Shown: positions 50,877-59,280 of the stretch, one piece after another
Numbering within the stretch: position 1 is the stretch's first letter
Layout of the letters: every line of letters begins with the position of its first letter
Source of the DNA: Amycolatopsis marina
GTDB lineage: Bacteria > Actinomycetota > Actinomycetes > Mycobacteriales > Pseudonocardiaceae
Direction: 5' to 3'
Assembly (NCBI RefSeq): GCF_900111885.1
Contig: NZ_FOKG01000001.1
Coordinates: forward strand, 372,001 to 436,000
Length of the DNA: 64,000 bases
Translations under genes and position numbers: made by a program
The notes under the pieces: model-generated
What the model saw: only the letters and a program-made list of their open reading frames with translations
What the model was told of the DNA's origin: nothing
The model's database searches: none

Positions 50877-52319
50877 CTATTCGGTCGCGACATGGATGGC
50901 GACCGCGTCCTTGGGCTGCACCGTGATGGTCGCCCGGCCTGAACCGCTCACCTGAACACACTGGCCGTCCGACGCCGCGAGTACGTCGCAGTAGGTGCCC
51001 TGCGGAAGCCCTGTGGTGAACTCTCTGGTCAGCGGCGCGCTCGTGTTGTTGATCGCCACGAAACCCGCATCGCCCCTGCTGAACGCAATGGCGTTGTCGC
51101 CGTTGGTCCACCAGTTCCGCACCGGTGCGCCGGCGACCGCCGAACGCCAGCCGACCATGCCGCGCACTGCCGGGTCGCGGTGCGTGCAGGTCCACTCACC
51201 ACTGCCGCAGTCGACCGGGCGCACCGTCCCGTCCGCGTTGGCTGGCGGGGACTCGTCCCGGCCGGAGAACCTGAAGCCGGTGTAGACCTGCGGTGACCCG
51301 TAGTCCCAGGCCAGCGTGAACACGGTCGCAAGGCGGTAGGTCGGGCCGTCGCGGTAGGACAGGGTGCTGCCGTCGCGTTCGGTGTCGTGGTTGTCGACGA
51401 AGGTGACCGCGTACTCGTCGGGCTGCATCCCCCAGGACTCGCCGATGGTCTCGAGGTGGGCAATGTTGCCGTGGAACTGCTCCTTGAGCTTGCGGGCGAA
51501 GGTGAACTCCAGCAGGTCGCCACTGGCCCGATAGGGGTCGAGCCGCACCGCGCCGCCCGGGATGACCTCCTGGTAGACGTCGGCGTCGACCCGGTCCGCG
51601 ATCGCCCGCAGGTCGTCAGCCGGGATGTGTTTCGCGGCGTCGACCCGGAACCCGTCGACACCGAGGCCGACCAGGTCGTTCAGGTAGGCGACCAGGGTGT
51701 CCCGTACATAGTAGAAGTCGGTGCGCAGGTCCGCGAGGCCGAGCAGTTCGCAGTTCTGCACCTCGGCCAGGTTGTCGTAGTCGGCGATCTCGCCGGAGGG
51801 GTTCGGGCAGTGCTGCGGGTGGTAGTGGAAGTCGTTGCCGGAGTACAGGCCGGGGTAGACGTGCTTGTCGGTGAAGGTGGACCCGCCGTAGCCCGTGCCG
51901 CCGTTGTTCTGGCCGGTCATGTGGTTGAGCACGGCGTCCACGTAGACGTCCACACCCGCCGCGTCGCAGGACCGCACCATGGCGGCGAAGTCCGCGCGGT
52001 CGCCGAGACGACTGGTGAGCTGGTAGCTGACCGGTTGGTAGACCTCCCACCAGGGATGATCGGCGCCGGGCAGGCTGATCGACTCCTGTGGCGGGGACAC
52101 CTGCACCCCGCCGAAGCCCTGCGGGCCGAGCACCTCGGCGCACTCCGCGGCGACGGAGTCCCAGTTCCACTGGAACATGTTGACGATGACGCCACGGTCG
52201 TCGGCCTGCGGCTTGGCCGCGGCAGGTGCGGCGGTGACCGAGGTGAGCAGGGCGGTGGCGGGCAGCACGGCCACGATCGCGGCCAGGGCTCGGTTTCTGG
52301 TGGACAGGCGGGATCGCAC
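50877..52319 (-). CDS. Secreted alpha-amylase (GH13)
   Basis: A 480-residue exported alpha-amylase of the Streptomyces type (GH13_32). The signal peptide covers about residues 1-35 (ending APAAA). Catalytic elements are DAVLNHMTGQ, the nucleophile Asp in GVDGFRVDAAKH, the acid/base Glu in DVYQEVI and FVDNHDTE. Cysteine pairs are present. A C-terminal all-beta domain of about 80 residues ends the protein; the starch-binding CBM20 found in many relatives is absent. It breaks down extracellular starch and supplies maltodextrins to the adjacent importer. Confidence 0.92.
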   Translation of the reverse strand: MRSRLSTRNRALAAIVAVLPATALLTSVTAAPAAAKPQADDRGVIVNMFQWNWDSVAAECAEVLGPQGFGGVQVSPPQESISLPGADHPWWEVYQPVSYQLTSRLGDRADFAAMVRSCDAAGVDVYVDAVLNHMTGQNNGGTGYGGSTFTDKHVYPGLYSGNDFHYHPQHCPNPSGEIADYDNLAEVQNCELLGLADLRTDFYYVRDTLVAYLNDLVGLGVDGFRVDAAKHIPADDLRAIADRVDADVYQEVIPGGAVRLDPYRASGDLLEFTFARKLKEQFHGNIAHLETIGESWGMQPDEYAVTFVDNHDTERDGSTLSYRDGPTYRLATVFTLAWDYGSPQVYTGFRFSGRDESPPANADGTVRPVDCGSGEWTCTHRDPAVRGMVGWRSAVAGAPVRNWWTNGDNAIAFSRGDAGFVAINNTSAPLTREFTTGLPQGTYCDVLAASDGQCVQVSGSGRATITVQPKDAVAIHVATE

Positions 52320-52446
52320 GGGGAACCTCCTACGGCGGCGGTCCGCGAAGGCGGACCGGGGACCGGATTACGGGGAGGAGCCCGGGATCTCCTCGCTGAG
52401 AGTGGCCACAAGGAGAGTCGCCGACCTACAGCAATCCTGTCAACAT

Positions 52447-52467
52447 TTGCATGAAACTTTCATGCAA
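52447..52467. promoter_or_regulatory. LacI-type operator at the alpha-amylase promoter
   Basis: A perfect 21-base palindrome: ten-base arms TTGCATGAAA and TTTCATGCAA around a single C, about 128 bases upstream of the amylase start. It matches the operator before the maltodextrin operon and resembles the GAAACTTTC-centred sites known upstream of Streptomyces amylase genes. Confidence 0.78.
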
Positions 52468-52513
52468 TAACCGACGAACGTCTTGCTCCTTCGGGCGAAT
52501 TCGCTCCGCCGAC

Positions 52514-52960
52514 ATGCCGTGGTGGCACTACCGTTTCCTGGTGAACCTCGATCGGACGGACCGACACGGCCCAGCGGAAGTACTCGTGGCGTATCTCAGG
52601 ACCGCCGGGTTCACCGTCGATGCGGGTGACTCGCCCGGCGAGTACGTGGTCACCGCGTGCCAGAACGACCCGATGCCGCTACGGCCGCGCGTGAGCCTGC
52701 CCGATGACCTGATCATGGAGTACCTGGACGAGTTGGAGCGCACCCCTGGCGCCACGGGAGGGCTGACCGCGTTGTCGATCACCGAGGTGCATCTCGAAGA
52801 GGCGCTGAGCGCCGGTGTCGAATACCGCCCGACGACCGCCGTCGGCGTGCGCCGTCGGCGTGGGGGCGTGGAGTTTTTCTGGGAACGTCTAGCTGCACCT
52901 CCCGCCCCGGAGTACGACGCCCCGCCGGAGGACCTGGAGTGGCGCGCCGATCGGCCGTAG
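52514..52960 (+). CDS. Hypothetical protein
   Basis: A 148-residue protein from ATG 52514 (MPWWHYRFLVNLDRTD). A compact alpha/beta text follows (VLVAYLRTAGFTVDAGDSPGEYVVTACQNDP, later ALSITEVHLEEALSAGVEYRPTTAVGVRRRR) and an acidic end. No signal or membrane segment. I do not recognise the family. It is divergent from the amylase gene and convergent with the P-loop gene. Confidence 0.6.
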   Translation: MPWWHYRFLVNLDRTDRHGPAEVLVAYLRTAGFTVDAGDSPGEYVVTACQNDPMPLRPRVSLPDDLIMEYLDELERTPGATGGLTALSITEVHLEEALSAGVEYRPTTAVGVRRRRGGVEFFWERLAAPPAPEYDAPPEDLEWRADRP

Positions 52961-53017
52961 CGCCACCAGGGTTGCCGAGGCCGGAAATTCGTCGACGAGT
53001 TTCCTGGCGGGACGTGC

Positions 53018-53656
53018 TCAGGGGTGCCGGAGCAGGTTGTTCGCCTCGTACCAGTCGGCCACCTGGTCGGCGAGTTCGGTCGTGGTGCGGCCCGCGATCG
53101 GGAGTTCGAGCACCGGCAGTGTGCTGCGCGCCGCAGCGCCACGCAGTTGTGCCTGCTCGCGGACGAACACGTCGAGGTCGTCGTACTGCGACGGATTGCC
53201 GGAGACCAGCAACCGCTCCGCACGCGCATCGGGGAACGTGGACTCCTCCCGGACACAGACGACGATCGCGAAACCCAGCGGTTTCAGCCGATCCTCCAGC
53301 CAACCGAAGTCCTGCCGTCGCCCCGAACGAGCCTGCCAGACCGCTGTGGACAGATGGAAGCGGTCGACGATCCAGGAGTAGTAGCGCTGGAGTTCGAACA
53401 GCCGCACCCACGTGCGATAGACCTCCAGAGCCGTGGCCTCCTGCTCCGGCCCGAAGTTGATCAGGCTCGGCCCCCACGCCTCGTTGGTGATCCCGCTCCA
53501 CTCCGCCGAGACCAGCGGGGAGTGGTAGCGGTACTTGCGCCGGCCGACCATTCGAGGGTGCTCGTTCAGCGCGAACGCCAGATCCGTCTTACCGGTCAGC
53601 CGCGTGCCCTCGAGAATTACCTTGGGGCACAGCGGCCGGCCGGTGACGGGCTTCAC
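53018..53656 (-). CDS. P-loop kinase-like protein
   Basis: A 212-residue protein with a Walker A motif near the N terminus (VILEGTRLTGKTDLAFAL) and a WIVDRFHLS segment that has the DR[FY]H arrangement of deoxynucleoside/thymidylate-kinase-like proteins. The text RRKYRYHSPLVSAEW is not of a known nucleotide kinase. It may phosphorylate a small molecule. GTG start at 53656 with GGGGAGTA upstream. It begins just seven bases before the ABC ATPase gene ends, on the same strand, so it may be the last gene of that transporter operon. Confidence 0.68.
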   Translation of the reverse strand: MKPVTGRPLCPKVILEGTRLTGKTDLAFALNEHPRMVGRRKYRYHSPLVSAEWSGITNEAWGPSLINFGPEQEATALEVYRTWVRLFELQRYYSWIVDRFHLSTAVWQARSGRRQDFGWLEDRLKPLGFAIVVCVREESTFPDARAERLLVSGNPSQYDDLDVFVREQAQLRGAAARSTLPVLELPIAGRTTTELADQVADWYEANNLLRHP

Positions 53657-53662
53657 CCGGTG

Positions 53663-54418
53663 CTACTCCCCGCTGTGGATCGGGTTGAGCACCCTGGACA
53701 GAAACTCCTGTGTGCGGGGCTCCTGCGGGTCGGCGATCACCTGGCTGGGCGGGCCCTGCTCGACCACCACGCCGGCATCCATGAACAGGACCTTGTCGGC
53801 GACCTCGCGAGCGAACTGCATCTCGTGGGTCACCACGAGCATGGTCATGCCCTCGTCGGCGAGCCTGCGCATCACGCTGAGCACGTCGCCGACCAGCTCG
53901 GGGTCCAGCGCGGAGGTCGGCTCGTCGAAGAGCATGACTTCCGGATCCATCGCCAGCGCCCTGGCGATGGCCGCCCGCTGCTGCTGTCCGCCGGAAAGCT
54001 GGGAGGGCATCGCGTGCGCCTTCTCCGAGAGCCCGACCCGTTCCAGGTTGGCCAGGGCGATCTTCTTCGCCTCGTCCTTGTCCCGCTTCAGCACCTTGCG
54101 CTGGGCGATGGTCAGGTTGTCCAGCACGCTCAGGTGGGCGAACAGGTTGAAGGACTGGAACACCATGCCGATGCCCCGCCTGGCGAAGTCCAGGTCTACG
54201 TCGGGGTCGGTCAGCTCGTGCTCCCCGACGACGACCGTGCCGCCGTTCGGCTCCTCCAGCAGGTTCACACATCGCAGCAGCGTCGACTTGCCCGAACCGG
54301 ACGGCCCGATGATGCAGACCACCTGTCCGCGCTCGACCTTGAGGTCGATTCCCTTGAGGACCTCCAGCTGCCCGAAGGCCTTGCGCAGGCCCGTCACGTT
54401 GACGATCACGTCGCTCAT
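53663..54418 (-). CDS. Polar amino acid ABC transporter ATP-binding protein
   Basis: A 251-residue ATPase: Walker [10 protein letters not shown] (about residue 40), Q loop [17 protein letters not shown], signature LSGGQQQR, Walker [13 protein letters not shown] and switch His in VVTHEM, the GlnQ/HisP type. The start is ATG 54418. The leader carries a 77-base tandem duplication (54410-54562), so a second copy of the start region sits upstream. It partners the permease and the binding protein transcribed ahead of it. Confidence 0.92.
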   Translation of the reverse strand: MSDVIVNVTGLRKAFGQLEVLKGIDLKVERGQVVCIIGPSGSGKSTLLRCVNLLEEPNGGTVVVGEHELTDPDVDLDFARRGIGMVFQSFNLFAHLSVLDNLTIAQRKVLKRDKDEAKKIALANLERVGLSEKAHAMPSQLSGGQQQRAAIARALAMDPEVMLFDEPTSALDPELVGDVLSVMRRLADEGMTMLVVTHEMQFAREVADKVLFMDAGVVVEQGPPSQVIADPQEPRTQEFLSRVLNPIHSGE

Positions 54419-54562
54419 ACTTCTTGCCTCACTCGCCGGCGGGCTGCACATCGCTCAGTGCCGTACCCAACTCGCTCACGGTGCCAGTCGCTCATACTTC
54501 TTGCCTCACTCGCCGGCGGGCTGCACATCGCTCAGTGCCGTACCCAACTCGCTCACGGTGCC
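54410..54562. repeat. 77-bp tandem duplication in the ABC transporter operon
   Basis: Bases 54410-54485 are repeated exactly at 54487-54562, period 77. The unit includes the ATPase start codon, its ribosome-site region and most of the spacer between the permease and ATPase genes. The copies are identical over 76 bases, so the event is recent or maintained by gene conversion, or it is an assembly artefact. Confidence 0.95.
54415..54495 (-). CDS. Possible 26-residue leader peptide created by the duplication
   Basis: The second copy of the ATPase start (ATG at 54493-54495) opens a frame of 26 codons, [16 protein letters not shown] and on, which ends in a TGA that overlaps the true ATPase ATG as ATGA. 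It keeps its own copy of the upstream ribosome region. Whether it is translated is unknown; if it is, it would couple to the ATPase gene. Confidence 0.3.
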   Translation of the reverse strand: MSDWHRERVGYGTERCAARRRVRQEV

Positions 54563-54567
54563 GGCGC

Positions 54568-55377
54568 TCAAGCCTCGACCTCCAGGCCCTGTTGTTTCTT
54601 GCGTCCGGTCCGGCGTTCCAGGTACCGCGACAGGTAACCCAACGGCAGCGTGATGATCAGATAACACAACCCGGCCACCAGGATGGGGGTCAGCGAGCCG
54701 GTCGCGTTCAGCCCCTCACGACCGAACTTCGCCAGCTCGTACTCGGTCCGAGCGAGGCCGAGCAGGTAGATCAACGAGGAGTCCTTGGTGAGTAGGATCA
54801 GCTCGTTGGTCAGCGGCGGCAGGATGATCCGGAACGCCTGCGGGATGACGATCGTGATCATCGCCCGGCTCGCCGACATACCCAAGGACCTGGCGGCTTC
54901 CACCTGGCCTGGCGGAACCGCCTGGATACCTGCCCGCAGCGTCTCCGCGATGTAGGCCGACCCGACCAGACCGAGCGCGATGGCCGCGGTCGAGTAGATG
55001 TCGAACCGGAGGTTGAACGCCAGCGGCACTCCGTAGCCGAGCGCGATGAACACCAGCAGCGCCGGGATGCCACGGAAGAACTCGATGTAGACCGTGGCGA
55101 TCCAGCGGTACGGCCCCACCGAGGACAACTTCATCAGCGCGAAGATCAGCCCGAGCGCCAGCCCGAGCGCGAATCCCAGCACCGTGTAGATCACCGTGTT
55201 CACCAGCGCGGTCTGGATGATCGCTGGGAACTGCTGTGCCGCCGCGTCCAGATTGAAGAACGCGTGGGTGATCGTCGCCCAGTCCGCGAAGACAGCCAGC
55301 AGCAGGACGACGATCACCAGTACGGCGTACTGCGCACCACGAAAAACCTTGGCGCGTTTGCGCCGTGACATTCCCAC
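54568..55377 (-). CDS. Polar amino acid ABC transporter permease
   Basis: A 269-residue permease of the HisM/GlnP type: five or so helices (first VLVIVVLLLAVFADWATI), the DUF-like leader loop, and the EAA region SAYIAETLRAGIQAVPPGQVEAARSLGMSASRAM with the downstream VIPQAFRIILPPLTNELILLTKDSSL. Ends in a basic tail RRTGRKKQQG. It stands 35 bases downstream of the binding-protein gene. Only one permease is encoded, so it probably works as a homodimer. Confidence 0.9.
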   Translation of the reverse strand: MGMSRRKRAKVFRGAQYAVLVIVVLLLAVFADWATITHAFFNLDAAAQQFPAIIQTALVNTVIYTVLGFALGLALGLIFALMKLSSVGPYRWIATVYIEFFRGIPALLVFIALGYGVPLAFNLRFDIYSTAAIALGLVGSAYIAETLRAGIQAVPPGQVEAARSLGMSASRAMITIVIPQAFRIILPPLTNELILLTKDSSLIYLLGLARTEYELAKFGREGLNATGSLTPILVAGLCYLIITLPLGYLSRYLERRTGRKKQQGLEVEA

Positions 55378-55412
55378 TTCGTGAACTCCTCGAGAAGTGA
55401 CCGACTAGCCGT

Positions 55413-56234
55413 TTACTTGGACTCCGGCTTCGTCCCGAACCACTTCTCGTAGATCTGGTCGTAGGTGCCGTCGCTCTTGGCCTTGGCCAGTACCTCGTTG
55501 ATCTTCGCCACAAGCGCGCCGTTACCGGAGCGGACCGCGATGCCGTACTGCTCGCCGGTCTCGAACTCCTCGGCGACCTCCGTGTCCGGATTGTCCTTGG
55601 CGAACTCGTACATCACGAAGTTGTCATTGATCCCGCCTTGGACCTGGCCGGTCTTCACCGCGGTCTGCAGCAGGGCGAGGTCCTCGAACTGGCGAGTCGT
55701 GTAACCGAACTTCTCCTTGTTCTCCTCGCCGTACTTCTCACCGGTGGTGCCGAGCTGAACACCGAGAGTCTTGCCCTTGAGGTCATCCATGCCGGCGATC
55801 CCAGAGTCCTTCTTCACCAGCAGGACCTGGTTGGCGTCGAAGTAGCCGTCGGAGAAGTCCATCACCTTGTCGCGGACGTCGGTGATCGTGATCGCGGCCG
55901 CGGCCAGGTCACACTGGCCGGTCTCGAAGGACTGGCCGGACTCGATGCCTTCGAACGAGGTGTCCTCGATCTGCTGCTCGACGCCGAGGTCCTCGGCCAC
56001 CAGGTCGACGAGGTCGACGTCGAAGCCGACCGTCTCACCGTCCTTGCTGAACTGGAACGGCGGGTACGGCAGGTGCGTGCACGTGGTGAGCGCGCCCTCC
56101 TTGATCAGCGCGATCTCGCCACCGGCCTCGGAGTCGCCGCCGGTGTTGACTTGCTCGGCACAGCCCGCCGTGGTGACGGCCAGGGCCAGCGCGGACAGCA
56201 GGGCGAATGCCCTGCGGGGGGATCGACGCGCCAC
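55413..56234 (-). CDS. Polar amino acid ABC transporter substrate-binding lipoprotein
   Basis: A 273-residue family 3 solute-binding protein. Lipobox TTAGC (cysteine near residue 25). The mature part has TCTHLPYPPFQFSKDGETVGFDVDLVDLVAEDLGV and later DLKGKTLGVQLGTTGEKY, both typical of amino acid binding proteins; the ligand is likely glutamine, glutamate or another polar amino acid, which the sequence does not decide. The first gene of the operon that continues with permease and ATPase. Confidence 0.9.
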   Translation of the reverse strand: MARRSPRRAFALLSALALAVTTAGCAEQVNTGGDSEAGGEIALIKEGALTTCTHLPYPPFQFSKDGETVGFDVDLVDLVAEDLGVEQQIEDTSFEGIESGQSFETGQCDLAAAAITITDVRDKVMDFSDGYFDANQVLLVKKDSGIAGMDDLKGKTLGVQLGTTGEKYGEENKEKFGYTTRQFEDLALLQTAVKTGQVQGGINDNFVMYEFAKDNPDTEVAEEFETGEQYGIAVRSGNGALVAKINEVLAKAKSDGTYDQIYEKWFGTKPESK

Positions 56235-56378
56235 GATGTCACTCCTAGTAGTTCTTACTGGTTGAGTTCACGCATCCTGCCATCCATCGGCACGAGAACA
56301 CAGCATCGGCAAGTTACAGCACCGTTGCGACGCAAGTCCGCGGAAGGAAACCCCAGGTCCGCTGGCTAACCTCCACGC

Positions 56379-56667
56379 GTGCGCAGGACCTGGGGAGCCC
56401 GGGCGCTCTACCTGCTCGCGCTGCTCCCGTTCGCCGGCGCGCTGCTGCCGGCCGCGCGGGCACCGCGGATGCGCCTGCTGCGTCGTCGACGCGACCGGGG
56501 TCGTGGTGGGCGGAGCCGTCACCGGCATCGCCCGTCCAGACGCGACAGTCGCGGCAGGAGGCGAGAGTCGCTCGGGCTGGCTCGCGGTTGCCGCACCGGG
56601 AGTAACCGAGCCGGCAGTCCTGGTGACCGCCGGGCCGAAGCTCCACCGGATGCACGTGGCAGGGTGA
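56379..56667 (+). pseudogene. Possible frameshifted small exported-protein gene
   Basis: From GTG 56379 a signal-peptide-like N terminus is read (TWGARALYLLALLPFAGALLPAARA). Protein-like text then continues in a different frame (CVVDATGVVVGGAVTGIARPD, later GWLAVAAPGVTEPAVLVTAGPKLHRMHVAG) to a stop at 56665-56667, five bases before the ATP-grasp start. One base insertion or deletion near 56460 would join them. The 438 bases from 56235 to 56672 hold nothing else clear. Confidence 0.35.
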
Positions 56668-56672
56668 GGCCC

Positions 56673-58322
56673 ATGAACGCCAACTCCGCGCCGAAGCTGC
56701 CGCCCTCCGGCCGCAGGGCCCGCCCCACCCGGGCGAGGTCCGCAAGCAGGCCCGGTGCGCAGTTCGACGGTTACCTCGCCCCAGGACGCCCGTATCCCGG
56801 TGCCTTCGACGAGATGTTCGGCCCGGACGGCGTCGTCCGGGCGCCCTACCGCTCGCTCTACGAGTCGATCTCCACCCTCGCCGCGACCGACCTCAGTGCC
56901 AGGGCGGACGCCCTGGACCGGGCCATGGTGGACCAGGGCATCACCTTCTCCCTCTCCGGCCAGGAACGGCCGTTCCCGCTGGACCTGGTGCCAAGGGTGG
57001 TCGCGGCCGCGGAGTGGACCCGACTGGAACGCGGAGTGGCGCAGCGGGTCAGGGCGCTGGAGGCATTCCTCGCCGACGTCTACGGTGACGCGCAGATCCT
57101 GGCGGACAATGTGCTGCCCCGCAGGCTGATCACCTCCTGCGCGCATTTCCAACGCGAGGCGTTCGGGGTCAACCCGCCCAACGGCGTCCGGATCCACGTG
57201 GCCGGAATCGACCTGGTGCGCGACGAGGAGGGGACGTTCCGGGTGCTGGAGGACAACCTCCGCAACCCCTCCGGTGTGTCCTATGTGATGGAGAACCGGC
57301 GGACGATGACACGGGTCTTCCCCGACCTGTTCGCCAAACACCGCGTACGTCCCGTCGGCGACTACGCCGCTCACCTGCTACGCGCGCTGCGAGCCGCTGC
57401 CGCACCCAACGTCGCCGATCCGGTCGTGGTCGTGCTGACCCCCGGTGTGCACAACTCGGCCTACTTCGAGCACTCCCTGCTGGCCCGGCTGATGGGCGTC
57501 GAACTGGTCGAGGGCAGGGACATGTTCTGCCGAGACAACATCGTCTATCTGCGGACCACCGAGGGCGAGCGCGCCGTGGACGTCATCTACCGCAGGATCG
57601 ACGACGAGTTCCTCGATCCCGTGCACTACCGGCCGGACTCGGTGCTGGGTGTGGCGGGCGTGCTCAACGCCGCGCGAGCGGGCAACGTCGTGATCGCGAA
57701 CGCCGTTGGCAACGGCGTCGGAGACGACAAGCTCGTCTACACCTACGTGCCGGAGATGATCAAGTACTACCTGGACGAGAAGCCCATACTGCCCAATGTG
57801 GACACTTACCGGTGCTGGCTCTCGGACGAGCACGACTACGTGCTCTCGCATCTGGACGAGCTGGTGATCAAGCCGGTCGAGGGCTCCGGCGGCTACGGGA
57901 TCGTCTTCGGGCCCGACGCCTCGCCGAAGGAACTCGCGGCGATCCGGCGCAAGATCAAGGCCAACCGGCGTGGCTGGATCGCCCAGCCGGTGGTGCAGCT
58001 GTCCACGGTCCCGTCGAAGGTGGACCACCGGCTCGCTCCTCGGCACGTGGACCTGCGGCCGTTCGCCGTCAACGACGGCAAGGAGATCTTCGTGCTGCCC
58101 GGCGGGCTCACCAGGGTCGCACTGCCGGAGGGCAGCCTGGTGGTGAACTCCTCGCAGGGCGGGGGCTCGAAGGACACCTGGGTACTGGCCGCCCGTTCCT
58201 CGACGGCCGAGCGGGAGCTGGATTCCCCCTCCCTCGCGGAGGCATCTACTGTGGACGGTCTTGTCGCCGAGCAGGGACCCGAACTGACGACGTCACAGCA
58301 GCAGCAACAACAGCAGGCATGA
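56673..58322 (+). CDS. Circularly permuted ATP-grasp type 2 protein
   Basis: A 549-residue protein of the circularly permuted ATP-grasp family (DUF404/DUF407): GVRIHVAGIDLVRDEEGTFRVLEDNLRNPSGVSYVMENR, VVLTPGVHNSAYFEHSLLAR, LVEGRDMFCRDNIVYL and ELVIKPVEGSGGYGIVFGPDAS match its nucleotide- and metal-binding elements. ATG 56673 is preceded by AGGGTGAGG. It ends with a Gln-rich tail. It sits at the start of the conserved three-gene unit with an alpha-E protein and a transglutaminase. Predicted to ligate amino acids or peptides in a modification pathway; the product is not known. Confidence 0.9.
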   Translation: MNANSAPKLPPSGRRARPTRARSASRPGAQFDGYLAPGRPYPGAFDEMFGPDGVVRAPYRSLYESISTLAATDLSARADALDRAMVDQGITFSLSGQERPFPLDLVPRVVAAAEWTRLERGVAQRVRALEAFLADVYGDAQILADNVLPRRLITSCAHFQREAFGVNPPNGVRIHVAGIDLVRDEEGTFRVLEDNLRNPSGVSYVMENRRTMTRVFPDLFAKHRVRPVGDYAAHLLRALRAAAAPNVADPVVVVLTPGVHNSAYFEHSLLARLMGVELVEGRDMFCRDNIVYLRTTEGERAVDVIYRRIDDEFLDPVHYRPDSVLGVAGVLNAARAGNVVIANAVGNGVGDDKLVYTYVPEMIKYYLDEKPILPNVDTYRCWLSDEHDYVLSHLDELVIKPVEGSGGYGIVFGPDASPKELAAIRRKIKANRRGWIAQPVVQLSTVPSKVDHRLAPRHVDLRPFAVNDGKEIFVLPGGLTRVALPEGSLVVNSSQGGGSKDTWVLAARSSTAERELDSPSLAEASTVDGLVAEQGPELTTSQQQQQQQA

Positions 58323-58332
58323 GGAGGCGCCG

Positions 58333-59280
58333 ATGCTCGCACGCAATGCCGAATCCCTGTACTGGATAGGCAGATATGTCGAGCGTGCCGACGACACGGC
58401 GCGCATCCTCAACGTGTCCGTCCACCAGTTGCTGGAGGACGCCAGCGTCGACTCCGACTTCGCCAGCCGTCAGCTGCTCGCCGTCCTCGGGATTCCGCCG
58501 GACGACCAGGGCGAACTGGACGTGTGGAAGCTGACCGAGCTGGTGGCGTACTCGAAGGAGAACGCCAGCTCGATCGTCGGTTCGATCAACTCGGCACGGG
58601 AGAACACCAGGGGCGCCCGCGAGGTGGTCTCCACCGAGCTGTGGGAGTGCCTGAACGCCACGTGGAACGCCGTGCCCGAGCGGCAGCGATATGCCCGCAG
58701 GGTGGGACCGCACTCGTTCCTGTCCTTTGTGGAGGAACGCGCGGCGATGTTCGCCGGCCTCGCCGACTCCACCATGAGCCGCGACGACGGCTGGCTCTTC
58801 CTGGTGCTCGGCCGGTCCGTGGAACGCGCGGACATGGTCGTGCGGCTGCTGCTGTCGCGTGTGCAGGACAAGGCCTCCTCGCCGGGCTGGGTCACGGTGC
58901 TGCGCTCCGCGGGCGCCCAGGACACCTACCTGCGGACCTACCGTGGCGCGCTGGACGCCGGCCGAGTGGTGCAGTTCCTGCTGCGCGACACGCTGTTTCC
59001 CCGCTCGGTGTTCCACGCGCTGCGCCAGGCCGAGGAGTGCCTCGACCAGCTCGACCCCGAACTGCACTCGCGGACGAACGAGAAGGCCGAGGCGCTGCGC
59101 CTGCTCGGGCGTGCTCGCAGCGAGCTGGAGTTCCTCCGGCCCACCGACCTGCTGGAAGAGCTGCCGCGCAGGCTGAACGCGTTGCAAAGCACCATCCGCG
59201 ACGTCGGCGAGGCGGTCTCCGTGCAGTACTTCCACTCCGCGCCGTGGGTAGCCTGGCGAGGTACGGAGGTGTCGGTGTGA
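58333..59280 (+). CDS. Alpha-E domain protein (DUF403)
   Basis: A 315-residue all-helical protein: MLARNAESLYWIGRYVERADDTARILNV at the start and SVERADMVVRLLLSRV, FPRSVFHALRQAEECLD near the middle, the alpha-E pattern. It always accompanies circularly permuted ATP-grasp proteins. It starts ten bases after the ATP-grasp stop and overlaps the next gene by four bases. Its exact role is not established. Confidence 0.9.
   Translation: MLARNAESLYWIGRYVERADDTARILNVSVHQLLEDASVDSDFASRQLLAVLGIPPDDQGELDVWKLTELVAYSKENASSIVGSINSARENTRGAREVVSTELWECLNATWNAVPERQRYARRVGPHSFLSFVEERAAMFAGLADSTMSRDDGWLFLVLGRSVERADMVVRLLLSRVQDKASSPGWVTVLRSAGAQDTYLRTYRGALDAGRVVQFLLRDTLFPRSVFHALRQAEECLDQLDPELHSRTNEKAEALRLLGRARSELEFLRPTDLLEELPRRLNALQSTIRDVGEAVSVQYFHSAPWVAWRGTEVSV

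Noticed and set aside
53037..54653. Long plus-strand frames across the ABC transporter and P-loop genes
   Set aside because: They are complements of genes with full Walker and signature motifs.
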